64,000 bases of DNA, taken from positions 186,001-250,000 of the forward strand of contig NZ_CP063815.1 of NCBI RefSeq assembly GCF_015277895.1, given 5' to 3'. A program made the translations under genes and the position numbers. This document shows, in pieces, positions 1 to 7,865 of this stretch (its first letter is position 1; each line of letters starts with the position of its first letter). The notes beneath the pieces were generated by a model. The model made no database searches. It worked only from the letters and a program-made list of their open reading frames with translations, and had not been told where the DNA came from. This DNA is from Microbacterium abyssi. Its GTDB lineage: Bacteria > Actinomycetota > Actinomycetes > Actinomycetales > Microbacteriaceae.

Positions 1-1076
1 CCGCCACCTACGGCCTCGCGATCGCCGCCTTCCCCGCCGGCGCGATCGTCGCGGGCCTCGCGGCCGCGATGTTCATCCGTCGATTCGGCTCGGCACGGGT
101 CGCGGTCGCCGGAACCATCATCACCAGCCTCGGCATCCTCGCCGCCGGCTTCTCTCCGTCGGTGATCCTGTTCGCTCTGGGCCTGTTCCTCGGAGGGGCA
201 GCGGATGCCATCACCGACGTCGCCCAGAATGCGCACGCGCTGCGCGTTCAGCGCGGCTTCGGACGCTCGATCATCAACTCCTTCCACGCGATCTGGTCGA
301 TCGGCGCGGTACTCGGGGGATCGATGGCGGCTGCGGCGATCGCAGTCGCTCTGCCCCTCGGCATCCACTTGATCATCTCCGCCGTCATCTTCGGCACCGT
401 GTCGCTCATCGCGCTGCACCTGTGCCTGCCGGGCCGCGACGACCGCACCGAAGAGGACGCGATCGCCGATGGCGAGGAGATCGGCGGCGCGCTGCAGCGC
501 ATCACGGCGAAGACGGTCATCATCATCGTCGCGCTGGTTCTGATCTCGATCGCCGGTGCGCTCGTCGAGGATGCCGGGATGTCGTGGGCGACCCTCTACC
601 TCGCCACCTCGCTCGACGCCCCCGCAGCGCTCGCCGCCACCGGCTACATCGCCCTCGTGGGCGCACAGTTCGTCGGACGCATCGTCGGTGACGGCCTCAC
701 CGACCGGTTCGGCCAGCGCGTCGTGGCGATCACGGGCGGGTTGATCACGTCCGTCGGCATGGGTCTCGCGCTCGCGTTCCCGTCGATCCCCGGCACGATC
801 CTCGGGTTCGCGGCCGCCGGCTACGGCGTCGCCACCCTCATCCCCGCCGCCATGCACGTCGCCGATGAGCTGCCGGGACTCAAGCACGGCGCCGGCCTCA
901 CGATCGTGTCGTGGCTGCTGCGCCTCGGATTCCTGTTCTCCCCTCCCATCGTCGGGCTCGTCGCCGACAACGCCGGGCTGCGGACCGGCCTGCTCGTCGT
1001 GCCGATCGCGGGCGTCGTGGCGGTGTTGTGCGCGTGGGCGCTGACGGGGCGGCCGAAACGCAATGTGCAACTCTAG
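1..1076 (+). CDS. MFS transporter, 3' part (5' end outside window)
   Basis: The reading frame is open from base 3 to the TAG at 1074-1076, so the first codons lie to the left of the window. The visible part is about 357 residues of alternating hydrophobic helices with short loops, typical of the major facilitator superfamily. The cytoplasmic loop motif between helices 2 and 3 appears as FIRRFGSARV, and a similar loop in the second half reads DGLTDRFGQR. The spacing resembles YbjJ-type MFS proteins of unknown substrate. The stop codon lies inside the first of two palindromes that precede the next operon. Substrate is not predictable from this part. Confidence 0.85.
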   Translation, partial: ATYGLAIAAFPAGAIVAGLAAAMFIRRFGSARVAVAGTIITSLGILAAGFSPSVILFALGLFLGGAADAITDVAQNAHALRVQRGFGRSIINSFHAIWSIGAVLGGSMAAAAIAVALPLGIHLIISAVIFGTVSLIALHLCLPGRDDRTEEDAIADGEEIGGALQRITAKTVIIIVALVLISIAGALVEDAGMSWATLYLATSLDAPAALAATGYIALVGAQFVGRIVGDGLTDRFGQRVVAITGGLITSVGMGLALAFPSIPGTILGFAAAGYGVATLIPAAMHVADELPGLKHGAGLTIVSWLLRLGFLFSPPIVGLVADNAGLRTGLLVVPIAGVVAVLCAWALTGRPKRNVQL

Positions 1077-1141
1077 GGTTGCGCTCAGGCTCCGATAGTG
1101 CAATCCTGGGGTTGCAGATGACCACCCGGTCGTCGCATACT
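1066..1141 (+). promoter_or_regulatory. Tandem GGGTTGCA palindromes over the promoter of the SRPBCC-ArsR operon
   Basis: Two imperfect palindromes, TGCAACTCTAGGGTTGCG (1066-1083) and TGCAATCCTGGGGTTGCA (1099-1116), are offset by 33 bp, about three helical turns. The second overlaps a candidate -35 (TTGCAG, 1112-1117) that sits 18 bp before a candidate -10 (CATACT, 1136-1141). An AGGAGG ribosome site follows at 1148-1153. The layout suggests autorepression by the ArsR protein of this operon. The same half-site recurs at 5655-5673. Confidence 0.55.
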
Positions 1142-1160
1142 CGATTCAGGAGGTTCACTC

Positions 1161-1667
1161 ATGGTCAGCACGACTCAGAACCCGGCAGCCGTCGTCGATG
1201 AGGACACGTTCTCGATCCGCCGAACGATCCGGGTCGCCGCATCCATCGACAAGGTCTGGCAGGTGGTCGCAGAGCCCGCGCACATCTCGCGATGGTTCGG
1301 TCGCACCGAGCTCAATGGCACCGGCGTCGGAGCCACCGGGACGGTGACGTTCCCCGATACGGAACCGTTCTCGCTGCGCGTCGAGGCCCGCGAGGAGCGG
1401 CGACTCATCGCCTATCGCTGGAACAACGACGATGCCTACCGTGACGCCCACGGTGGCTCCGTCGGCGATCACGCCGACCCTCTCGCGGAGGATCGCACGA
1501 CGGTGTTCACCTTCACTCTGGAAGAGGTCGACGGCGGCACGCAGCTCACGGTCGTCGAGGCCGGATTCGAGCACACATCCGACCCGGCCGTGAACCTCGA
1601 GAGCCACCGCACCGGCTGGACCGAAGAGCTCGACAAGCTCGTCGTGCTGCTCGAGAGTGCGGCATGA
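1161..1667 (+). CDS. SRPBCC (AHSA1/START-like) domain protein
   Basis: A 168-residue single-domain protein of the Bet v1-like SRPBCC superfamily. The N-terminal strand-helix segment (IRVAASIDKVWQVVAEP, near residues 20-40) followed by SRWFG is the usual opening of AHSA1-type domains, and the C-terminal helix (GWTEELDKLVVLLES) closes the pocket. Such proteins bind hydrophobic ligands; in actinobacteria they are very often paired with an ArsR repressor, as here, where the ArsR start overlaps this stop by 4 bp (ATGA). The start is supported by AGGAGG seven bases upstream. Ligand is unknown. Confidence 0.85.
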   Translation: MVSTTQNPAAVVDEDTFSIRRTIRVAASIDKVWQVVAEPAHISRWFGRTELNGTGVGATGTVTFPDTEPFSLRVEAREERRLIAYRWNNDDAYRDAHGGSVGDHADPLAEDRTTVFTFTLEEVDGGTQLTVVEAGFEHTSDPAVNLESHRTGWTEELDKLVVLLESAA

Positions 1668-1981
1668 CAGCCGCCACACTCGCCCCCATGTTCGCGGCAC
1701 TCGCCGACGAGACGCGGTGGAGCATTCTGGTGGCGCTCGGCGAGGGGGATGCTTCGGCATCCGCCCTCGCCGGGCAGCTGCCCGTCTCTCGTCAGGCCAT
1801 CGCGAAGCACCTCGCCGTGCTCCAGGAGGTGGGGCTCGTCGAGCCGGTGCCGGCGGGGCGCGAGGTGCGGTTCCGGGTGGTCGGCGCGTCTCTGAGCGCG
1901 ACGGCTCGGCGGCTCGATGAGATCGGCCGCGAGTGGGATCGCCGTCTCGCCGCGATCAAGGAGATCGCGGAGGGGCTTTAA
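1664..1981 (+). CDS. ArsR-family winged-helix repressor
   Basis: A 105-residue ArsR/SmtB-like regulator. The recognition helix region reads LPVSRQAIAKHLAVLQEVGLVE (about residues 39-60), followed by the wing GREVRFRVV. No metal-binding ELCVC-type motif is present, so it probably senses an organic ligand or another signal. It is translationally coupled to the preceding SRPBCC gene and probably binds the paired palindromes at 1066-1116. Its stop overlaps the end of a degraded minus-strand reading frame. Confidence 0.88.
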   Translation: MTAATLAPMFAALADETRWSILVALGEGDASASALAGQLPVSRQAIAKHLAVLQEVGLVEPVPAGREVRFRVVGASLSATARRLDEIGREWDRRLAAIKEIAEGL

Positions 1982-2180
1982 ACCTTCGCGGCGTCCGCGT
2001 AGGCGAGCCCCTTGCGCATCGCCTCGCGCGACGCGGCATCCCACGGTCCGGAGCACGCGAGCGGGATCTCGGTCATGTGCCGCCGCACGGCGTCCAGCCG
2101 GCATCTCGGAACGCGCGCTCGGCATCGTGGTGGGTGGCATCCGCGGGCAGGCTGTCGACGATGGCAGTCATGGTCTCCAT
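1978..2180 (-). pseudogene. Degraded short minus-strand coding remnant
   Basis: On the minus strand a coding-like stretch starts at 2180 (METMTAIVDSLPADATHHD...) and hits TGA after about 35 codons. It continues with coding-like composition in a neighbouring frame (TEIPLACSGPWDAASREAM...) to the TAA at 1978-1980. Both pieces look like ordinary actinobacterial protein, which suggests a frameshifted, shortened gene remnant. I do not recognise the family. It could instead be non-coding high-GC sequence. Confidence 0.35.
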
Positions 2181-2349
2181 CGTGAGGCAAAATGCTGTCT
2201 GCCAACTCAAAATGGCAAAACTGAAGCAAATCGCCAAGCCAGCGCGTGAGTCTAGTTCTCAGTCTGTTGTTCGGTTTGGAAAGCGAGCCAGTGCGGCGCG
2301 ATACTCATGGCGAATCAGAGCCCCTCTTCATCAGCTCTGCGAACACGAC
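2181..2349. other. Lower-GC intergenic segment before the pantothenate operon
   Basis: This stretch is clearly poorer in G+C than everything around it, with runs such as GGCAAAATGC, CTCAAAATGGCAAAACTG and AGTCTAGTTCTCAGTCTGTTG. It contains no convincing reading frame. It must hold the promoter and leader for the gene starting at 2350, but I cannot fix the -10 and -35. Together with the remnant at 1978-2180, the 368 bp between 1982 and 2349 hold no intact gene. Confidence 0.5.
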
Positions 2350-3108
2350 ATGAAGCCATCGAACTCCCTTCTCTCGGCATCCGCGCGCGTCGCCGTCATC
2401 GGCGCCGGTCGCCTCGGCGGCGTGCTCGCCGGCGCCCTCCGCGCAGCCGGGCTCGACGTGCACGGACCGTTCGGGCGCGACGCCGCCGTGCCCACCGTCG
2501 ACATCGCCCTGCTCTGCGTGCCCGACGCCGCGATCGCCGCCGCCGCCGACGCCGTGAGGGACCGCGCGCGGTTCGTCGGTCATGTCTCCGGCGCGACGAC
2601 CCTGGATGACGTCGACTTCAGCGTGCACCCGCTGCAGACCTTCACCGGCGACGAGACGCCGGACGTCTTCCGCGGCATCGGCTGCGCCATCGACGCGCGC
2701 ACCGACGAGGCGCTCGCGGTCGCGACCGGTCTCGCCGACGCGCTCGGGGCTCGCGCGTTCCGCGTCGGCGATGCCCAGCGCGCGGGCTATCACGCCGCGG
2801 CATCCACGGCCTCGAATCTGCTGCTCACGGTACTGGACGCTGCCGAGCAGCTCGCCGTGACCGCCGGCCTTCCGTCGGCTGACGCGCGCGCTCTCCTCGC
2901 ACCGCTCGTGCGCCGCACGGTCGAGAACTGGGCGGATGCCGGTGCCGAGGCATCCCTCACCGGCCCGATCGCACGGGGCGACGAGGGAACAGTCGCACGC
3001 CAGCGCGCTGCTGTAGCCGGCGCCACCCCCGACCTCGTCGCGCTGTTCGATCAGCTGTGCGGCAGCACCCGCGAGCTCGCCGGCCGTACGCAGGAAGAAG
3101 CAGCATGA
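2350..3108 (+). CDS. Rossmann-like DUF2520 protein, candidate ketopantoate reductase-like enzyme
   Basis: A 252-residue protein. The N-terminal Rossmann fold carries the dinucleotide motif [19 protein letters not shown] (from residue 17), then [13 protein letters not shown]. The C-terminal helical half is the DUF2520 domain ([20 protein letters not shown], then [13 protein letters not shown]). The fold resembles ProC/PanE-type reductases. It is the first gene of a four-gene run in which each start overlaps the previous stop (panC, panD, panB follow), and no separate panE was seen here. I therefore infer a role in reducing ketopantoate, but this is not proven by sequence. The ATG at 2350 is chosen because the Rossmann motif begins soon after it. 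Confidence 0.8.
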   Translation: MKPSNSLLSASARVAVIGAGRLGGVLAGALRAAGLDVHGPFGRDAAVPTVDIALLCVPDAAIAAAADAVRDRARFVGHVSGATTLDDVDFSVHPLQTFTGDETPDVFRGIGCAIDARTDEALAVATGLADALGARAFRVGDAQRAGYHAAASTASNLLLTVLDAAEQLAVTAGLPSADARALLAPLVRRTVENWADAGAEASLTGPIARGDEGTVARQRAAVAGATPDLVALFDQLCGSTRELAGRTQEEAA

Positions 3109-3956
3109 GGATCATCGGCACGATCGACGAGATGCGCGCCGCCGTCCGCACGGCGCGCGCGGCAGGCCAGACCGTCGGCCTCGTCCCCACCATGGGTGCC
3201 TTCCACGAGGGGCATCTCTCCCTCATGCGGCGGGCGCGCGCGGCATCCGATCTCGTCGTGGTCTCGCTCTTCGTCAACCCGACCCAGTTCGGCCAGAACG
3301 AAGATCTCAGCTCGTACCCGCGCGACGAAGCGCGCGATGCGGCGCTGGCCGAGAACGAAGGCGTCGACATCCTCTTCGCGCCCGAGGCGGCCGAGATCTA
3401 TCCGGACGGCTTCGCCACCAGCATCCATGTCTCGGGAATCACCGATGTGCTCGACGGCGCCTCGCGCGGAGCGTTCCATTTCGACGGCGTCGCGACCGTC
3501 GTCACGAAACTGTTCGGCATCGTCGCCCCCGACGTCGCCTACTTCGGGCAGAAGGACGCGCAGCAGATCCTCGTGGTGCGTCGTGTCGTCGCCGATCTGA
3601 ACCTCGAGGTGCGCATCGAGGCGTGCCCCATCGTGCGCGAGGCCGACGGGCTGGCCATGAGCTCGCGCAACGTCTACCTCGACCCGGCGGCGCGTCAGCA
3701 GGCGACGGCCCTGAACCGCGCGTTGGATGCCGCGGCAGCCGTGCGCGGGTCGGGCGAGCGAGACGGCGAGCGGATTCTGGATGCCGCCCGCCGCGTCCTC
3801 GCCGACGCCGACATCACGCCCGAGTACCTCGAACTTCGCGACGTTCTCACCCTGAACACCGTCACCCGCGTCGAGTCCGACGCCCTCCTCGCCGTCGCCG
3901 CACGCGTCGGCGCCGCACGTCTGATCGACAACCACATCCTGAAAGGCGACGTCTGA
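3105..3956 (+). CDS. panC: Pantoate--beta-alanine ligase
   Basis: A 283-residue PanC, the usual length. It joins pantoate and beta-alanine with ATP through a pantoyl-adenylate, the last step of pantothenate synthesis, in the cytoplasm. Visible motifs are the HIGH-type loop [29 protein letters not shown] and the KMSKS-like MSSRN. The usual RPGHF segment reads RGAFHFDG here. The ATG overlaps the previous stop by 4 bp, and the last bases overlap the panD start. Identity is very secure. Confidence 0.97.
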   Translation: MRIIGTIDEMRAAVRTARAAGQTVGLVPTMGAFHEGHLSLMRRARAASDLVVVSLFVNPTQFGQNEDLSSYPRDEARDAALAENEGVDILFAPEAAEIYPDGFATSIHVSGITDVLDGASRGAFHFDGVATVVTKLFGIVAPDVAYFGQKDAQQILVVRRVVADLNLEVRIEACPIVREADGLAMSSRNVYLDPAARQQATALNRALDAAAAVRGSGERDGERILDAARRVLADADITPEYLELRDVLTLNTVTRVESDALLAVAARVGAARLIDNHILKGDV

Positions 3957-4348
3957 TGCGACGCACCATGCTGAAGTCGAAGATCCACCGCGCGACCATC
4001 ACCGGAAGCGACCTCAACTACGTCGGCTCGATCACGATCGACGCCGACCTGCTTGAGGCCGCCGACATCCTCGAGCACGAGCAGGTCCACGTGCTCGACG
4101 TCGACAACGGCGCGCGCTTCGAGACCTATACGATCGCCGGCGCTCGCGGCTCGGGTGTCATGCAGGTCAATGGAGCGGCCGCTCGGCTCGTGCACTCCGG
4201 CGACACGATCATCGTCGTCTCCTACGCCGAGTACTCGGCCCAGGAGCTCGAAGCCTATGAGCCCGTCGTCGTTCATGTCGATCGCGGCAACGGAATCATC
4301 CAGGTCGACGATGCGGTCGACCAGCTGCTGACCGGGGCATCGAAGTGA
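3956..4348 (+). CDS. panD: Aspartate 1-decarboxylase (pyruvoyl enzyme)
   Basis: A 130-residue PanD proenzyme making beta-alanine from aspartate. The self-cleavage site is visible as YVGSITID. With the ATG at 3956 the Gly-Ser pair falls exactly at residues 24-25, the standard position, which fixes the start. The conserved [13 protein letters not shown] segment appears as [11 protein letters not shown]. The A of its ATG is the last base of the panC stop, and panB overlaps its end, so the three are translationally coupled. Confidence 0.97.
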   Translation: MRRTMLKSKIHRATITGSDLNYVGSITIDADLLEAADILEHEQVHVLDVDNGARFETYTIAGARGSGVMQVNGAAARLVHSGDTIIVVSYAEYSAQELEAYEPVVVHVDRGNGIIQVDDAVDQLLTGASK

Positions 4349-5214
4349 GCGTCCACCCGGCGTCCCGTTCGCGGGTCACCCTGGGATCTCTCGCCGCGAA
4401 GAAGGCGGCCGGCGAGAAGATCGTCATGGTCACGGCGTACGACTATCCGGGCGCGCAGATCGTCGAGGCCGCCGGAGTCGATGTCGTGCTCGTCGGGGAT
4501 TCCGCGGCGATGACGGTGCTCGGCTACGACAGCACCGTGCCGGTGACCATCGATGAGATGATCATGCTCACCGCCGCGGTGCGCCGCGGACTCTCTGCCC
4601 CGCTGCTGGTGGCGGATCTGCCGTTCGGCTCGTACGAGGCGTCGGATGAGCTCGCGATCGCGACGGCGCAGCGCTTCATCAAGGAGACCGGGGCGGATGC
4701 CGTCAAGATCGAGCGCGGCGGCACCACGGTCGATCGGGCCCGCGCTCTCGTGGCCGCCGGAGTACCCGTCGTCGGGCACGTCGGACTCACGCCGCAGACC
4801 GCCACGTCGCTCGGCGGCTACCGCGCGCAGGGGCGCACCGCCGACAAGGCCGCTCGGGTGATCGAGGATGCCGTTGCGCTGCAGGATGCCGGATGCTCAC
4901 TGATCGTCGTCGAAGCAGTGCCCTCTTCGGTGACGGCCGCACTCATACCGCGCATGGAGATCCCGGTGATCGGGATCGGCGCAGGAGCGGATGCCGACGG
5001 CCAGGTTCTCGTCTTCCACGACCTGCTCGGCATCTACGACGGCGGGGCCGCCCGATTCGTGAAGAGGTATGCCGATCTGCGCACGGATGCCGTCGCCGGC
5101 GTCACGGCGTACGCGAACGAGGTGCGTACCGGGGAGTACCCCGCTCCCGAGCACGGCTACGCGATGCCGGCGGACGAAGTGGCGCGGCTGGGCGAGCTGC
5201 TTCCGCAGCGGTGA
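4345..5214 (+). CDS. panB: 3-methyl-2-oxobutanoate hydroxymethyltransferase
   Basis: A 289-residue PanB, which adds a hydroxymethyl group from methylene-tetrahydrofolate to ketoisovalerate to give ketopantoate. Motifs include [15 protein letters not shown], the Mg-binding [27 protein letters not shown] and GHVGLTPQ, and the catalytic-region VEAVP. The start is GTG at 4345, overlapping the panD stop by 4 bp. With panC, panD and the DUF2520 gene it forms a compact pantothenate operon. Confidence 0.96.
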   Translation: MSVHPASRSRVTLGSLAAKKAAGEKIVMVTAYDYPGAQIVEAAGVDVVLVGDSAAMTVLGYDSTVPVTIDEMIMLTAAVRRGLSAPLLVADLPFGSYEASDELAIATAQRFIKETGADAVKIERGGTTVDRARALVAAGVPVVGHVGLTPQTATSLGGYRAQGRTADKAARVIEDAVALQDAGCSLIVVEAVPSSVTAALIPRMEIPVIGIGAGADADGQVLVFHDLLGIYDGGAARFVKRYADLRTDAVAGVTAYANEVRTGEYPAPEHGYAMPADEVARLGELLPQR

Positions 5215-5319
5215 TCAGGTCGCGTCTGAGGCCTGGTGCAGAACACCGCGAGCAGTCCGTCACACCCCTCGCGCTCGCGGATACGCTTCCGCGGTGGACC
5301 TGCCCCGGGAATGGTCGCG

Positions 5320-5616
5320 TCAGTCCTCGCTGGAGTGCAAGCCTCTTCGCGCCGACAGCAGCGTGATCTCCGGATGCTCTTCGGCCAGCATCCGATCCGC
5401 TCGATCGAGCACGTCTCTCACGTGGGCGGCGTCCGCGCCGATCACGGACACGCCGATCGCAGCTCTGCGGTGCAGGTCGTGGTCGCCGACTTCGGCCGCC
5501 GCGGCCTCCGTGCGCCGCGACAGGTCGGCGATGAGCGGGCGGATCACGCTGCGCTTCTCCTTCAGCGACTGCACGTCGCCGAGCAGGATGTCGAACTCCA
5601 CCCAGCCGATCCACAT
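5320..5616 (-). CDS. DUF503 (YlxP-like) protein
   Basis: A 98-residue protein with the DUF503 signature: N-terminal WIGWVEFDILLGDVQSLKEK followed by RSVIRPLIADL, then VSVIGADAAHVRDVLDRADR and a C-terminal acidic tail. Family members are small ferredoxin-like folds of uncertain function, often found near ribosome-maturation genes; here it stands alone, convergent with panB. The ATG at 5616 is preferred over in-frame upstream starts because family members begin with this M-x-I/V-G-x-x-E/R pattern. Confidence 0.85.
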   Translation of the reverse strand: MWIGWVEFDILLGDVQSLKEKRSVIRPLIADLSRRTEAAAAEVGDHDLHRRAAIGVSVIGADAAHVRDVLDRADRMLAEEHPEITLLSARRGLHSSED

Positions 5617-5654
5617 GCCGAAGAGTCTGTCATGCGTCCGACCGATGCCGCGAG

Positions 5655-5673
5655 TTGCAACCCAGGGTTGCAA
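5655..5673. promoter_or_regulatory. Perfect 19-bp palindrome TTGCAACCC-A-GGGTTGCAA
   Basis: The two nine-base arms are perfectly complementary around one central base. It lies in the divergent region between the DUF503 gene (minus) and the DUF222/HNH gene (plus). It has the same half-site as the two palindromes at 1066-1116, with one base less in the centre, so it may be another target of the same ArsR-like factor. Confidence 0.5.
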
Positions 5674-5767
5674 GAGGTTTGCCAAGCCGTCGAGTGAGGG
5701 CGGGGCGAGTTATCCATAGTGCGAACAAATCTTCGAGAATGTCGGAGGCGGTGCGTACGCTGGAGAT

Positions 5768-7111
5768 ATGTCAAAGCTGGCCGCACTGCACGAAGCGATA
5801 TCTCGCCTCGACGAGGTATGGGCGGATGCCGATGATTCGAACGACCTTTCGAGGGCGCAGCTGCTGGCCGTCAATCAAGCGGCCGCGGTTCTCCAGCGCC
5901 GACTGGATGCCTTCCACGTCGATGTCGCCGCGGGATTGGCGCGCGAGTCGCGGCCGGAGCTCGGCGCCGAGAGCCTTGCGAAGCAGCAGGGATTCCGCAC
6001 GCCGGCGAAGTTCATCGCCGCCACCATGGGCGTGTCGACCGGCGATGCCATGCGGCTGATCAAGGTCGGCGAAGGGACGGCGCCGCGCAGTGACCTGATC
6101 GGGTCGCGACTGCCCGCCAAGTATCCGCTGGTACGTGAGGCGCTCGAATCGGGTGCGCTGAGCGCGCAGGCGGCGGCGATGATCATCGGGCTGCTCGACC
6201 GATGCCGCGTGGCGGCCGGCGCCGAGCGTATAGCCGAGGGCGAGCGGATGCTGGCCGAGGGGGCTTTCGGGCTCGGCCTCGACGAGCTGCGCAAGCTCAT
6301 CACGCGCGCTGAGGCGTGGCTCGACCCGGACGGTGTTGAACCGCGCGAAGACGAGAAGCGCGCCCAGAGGTCGCTGACGGTCTTCGCGCGCGATGGCATG
6401 GTGCACCTGGAGGGGAGGCTCGATGCGGAGAGCGCCGCGCCCGTGGTCGCGGCGCTGCGCGGATATGTCACGGCGACGTTCGCCGCCCGAAAGGACGCGG
6501 TCGATCCCGACGCGCCGGATGCCGATCGTCGCACGGTTCCGATGCTCCAGGCCGATGCGCTCAGCCTGTTCTGTGCACACGTGCTGGGATGCACCACGAC
6601 CGGGCTCCCTCTTGCGGGCGCGACAGTGATCGTCCGCATGACCCTCGAGGATCTCGAGTCGGGCACGGGATCCGCGACAGTCGACGGCATCGACCGGCCG
6701 ATCAGCGCCGGGGCGGCACGACGGATGGCCGCCAGCGGCGGAGTGATCCCCTGGGTCCTCGGCGGCGATAGCGAGATCCTCGACTGGGGGCGGCGAAAGC
6801 GACTGTTCACGCGAAGCCAGCGGCTCGCTCTCGTCGAACGGGATGGTGGCTGCGCGATGTGCGGACTGCCACCCGAGATGACGAAGGTGCATCACATTCG
6901 ATGGTGGCGACGAGATACGGGAAGAACCGACCTTTCGAATGGCGTGCTGCTGTGCGAGACCTGCCACCATCGCATACATGACAACGGGTGGGAAGTCCGC
7001 GTCGAGGGGGCGGGAACGAGTGCACGGGTGTGGTTCATTCCACCTCCATACGTCGACCCGGCGAGGACGCCGCGGCTCGGCGGTCGAGCGCGATTCGACA
7101 TCGCGGCGTGA
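5768..7111 (+). CDS. DUF222 / HNH endonuclease-signature protein (13E12 repeat type)
   Basis: A 447-residue protein of the actinobacterial DUF222 plus HNH family. The helical DUF222 region fills most of the protein (about residues 20-330). The C-terminal HNH domain is visible as CAMCGLPPE, then the motif histidines in KVHHIRWW and the closing LCETCHHRIHDNGW, with two CxxC-type pairs for zinc. Many copies of this family occur per genome in Microbacteriaceae; the function is not settled. The catalytic HNH residues appear intact. The long minus-strand frame across this gene is a codon-bias shadow. Confidence 0.9.
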   Translation: MSKLAALHEAISRLDEVWADADDSNDLSRAQLLAVNQAAAVLQRRLDAFHVDVAAGLARESRPELGAESLAKQQGFRTPAKFIAATMGVSTGDAMRLIKVGEGTAPRSDLIGSRLPAKYPLVREALESGALSAQAAAMIIGLLDRCRVAAGAERIAEGERMLAEGAFGLGLDELRKLITRAEAWLDPDGVEPREDEKRAQRSLTVFARDGMVHLEGRLDAESAAPVVAALRGYVTATFAARKDAVDPDAPDADRRTVPMLQADALSLFCAHVLGCTTTGLPLAGATVIVRMTLEDLESGTGSATVDGIDRPISAGAARRMAASGGVIPWVLGGDSEILDWGRRKRLFTRSQRLALVERDGGCAMCGLPPEMTKVHHIRWWRRDTGRTDLSNGVLLCETCHHRIHDNGWEVRVEGAGTSARVWFIPPPYVDPARTPRLGGRARFDIAA

Positions 7112-7150
7112 GCCGGGTGTGGGTTCGCTGGGAACACTTCCTGAACGACT

Positions 7151-7210
7151 TATAGCGATATATCGTTGACGCAATCGGCGTGCACGTCCGCGCACCGTGA
7201 TCCAGGAGGT
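7151..7210 (+). promoter_or_regulatory. Candidate PadR operator and ribosome site
   Basis: CGATATATCG at 7156-7165 is a perfect palindrome, inside the longer TATAGCGATATATCGTTGAC. PadR-family repressors commonly bind AT-rich palindromes of this kind in front of their own gene. A strong AGGAGGT at 7204-7210 sits just before the ATG at 7215. The promoter elements themselves probably overlap the palindrome. Confidence 0.55.
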
Positions 7211-7214
7211 CATC

Positions 7215-7835
7215 ATGAACGGCTCATCCCCCAACAACGGATTCGGATCAGGCTCGCCATTCGGCGGTTTCGGCGGCCTGGGTTCTGGCGGTTTCGGCGG
7301 CGCAGGCGGTCCGGGAACCGCGATCTTCGATGCGCTTGATCAGATCCGCAAGTCGTTCGAGTCCCGCCCCAGCGGATCCACGCGCATGGCGCGCGGCGAC
7401 GTGCGCGCGGCGGTCCTGTCGCTGCTCGCCGAGGAGCCGATGCACGGCTACCAGATCATCCGCGAGATCGAAGACCGTTCCGGTGGATCGTGGAAGCCGA
7501 GCGCCGGTTCGGTCTACCCGACGTTGCAGCTGCTTGCCGACGAGGGCCTCGTCTCCGCCGAGGAGCAGAACGGTCGCAAGACGTACTCGCTGACCGAAGC
7601 CGGTCGCGCGGTGGCCGATGAGGCGGAGGCACCTGCTCCGTGGAAGTCTTCTGGTGGCGCCCAGGACGGTGCTCGGCATGGTGGTGAGAGCCAGCGCGCG
7701 CTCGCGAAGGCGGGTGTCGACCTCGCAGGCGCGGCCGCGCAGTTCGCCCGCAGCAACCCCGAGCAGATCGACCAGGCCGTCGAGGTTCTCGAAGACGCCC
7801 GCCGTAAGCTGTACGCGATCCTTGCCCAGGACTGA
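7215..7835 (+). CDS. PadR-family transcriptional regulator
   Basis: A 206-residue PadR regulator. A Gly/Phe-rich low-complexity N-terminus (residues 1-40) precedes the winged helix: VLSLLAEEPMHGYQIIREIE, then KPSAGSVYPTLQLLADEGLV and the wing NGRKTYSLTEAGR. The C-terminal helices (about 150-206) are for dimerisation. The ATG at 7215 is chosen over a GTG at 7197 because AGGAGGT lies directly before it. The next gene, 30 bp downstream on the same strand, encodes an ABC1-type kinase and may be co-transcribed. The glycine-rich leader is unusual but seen in actinobacterial PadR proteins. Confidence 0.9.
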   Translation: MNGSSPNNGFGSGSPFGGFGGLGSGGFGGAGGPGTAIFDALDQIRKSFESRPSGSTRMARGDVRAAVLSLLAEEPMHGYQIIREIEDRSGGSWKPSAGSVYPTLQLLADEGLVSAEEQNGRKTYSLTEAGRAVADEAEAPAPWKSSGGAQDGARHGGESQRALAKAGVDLAGAAAQFARSNPEQIDQAVEVLEDARRKLYAILAQD

Positions 7836-7865
7836 GCTGTACCGGCACGGCGTCGCGGGAGGGGC

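Noticed and set aside
5771..7237. A 488-codon minus-strand open frame across the DUF222/HNH gene
   Set aside because: The plus-strand frame has clear DUF222 and HNH motifs, and the minus frame is Arg/Pro-rich with no known motif. It is a codon-bias shadow.
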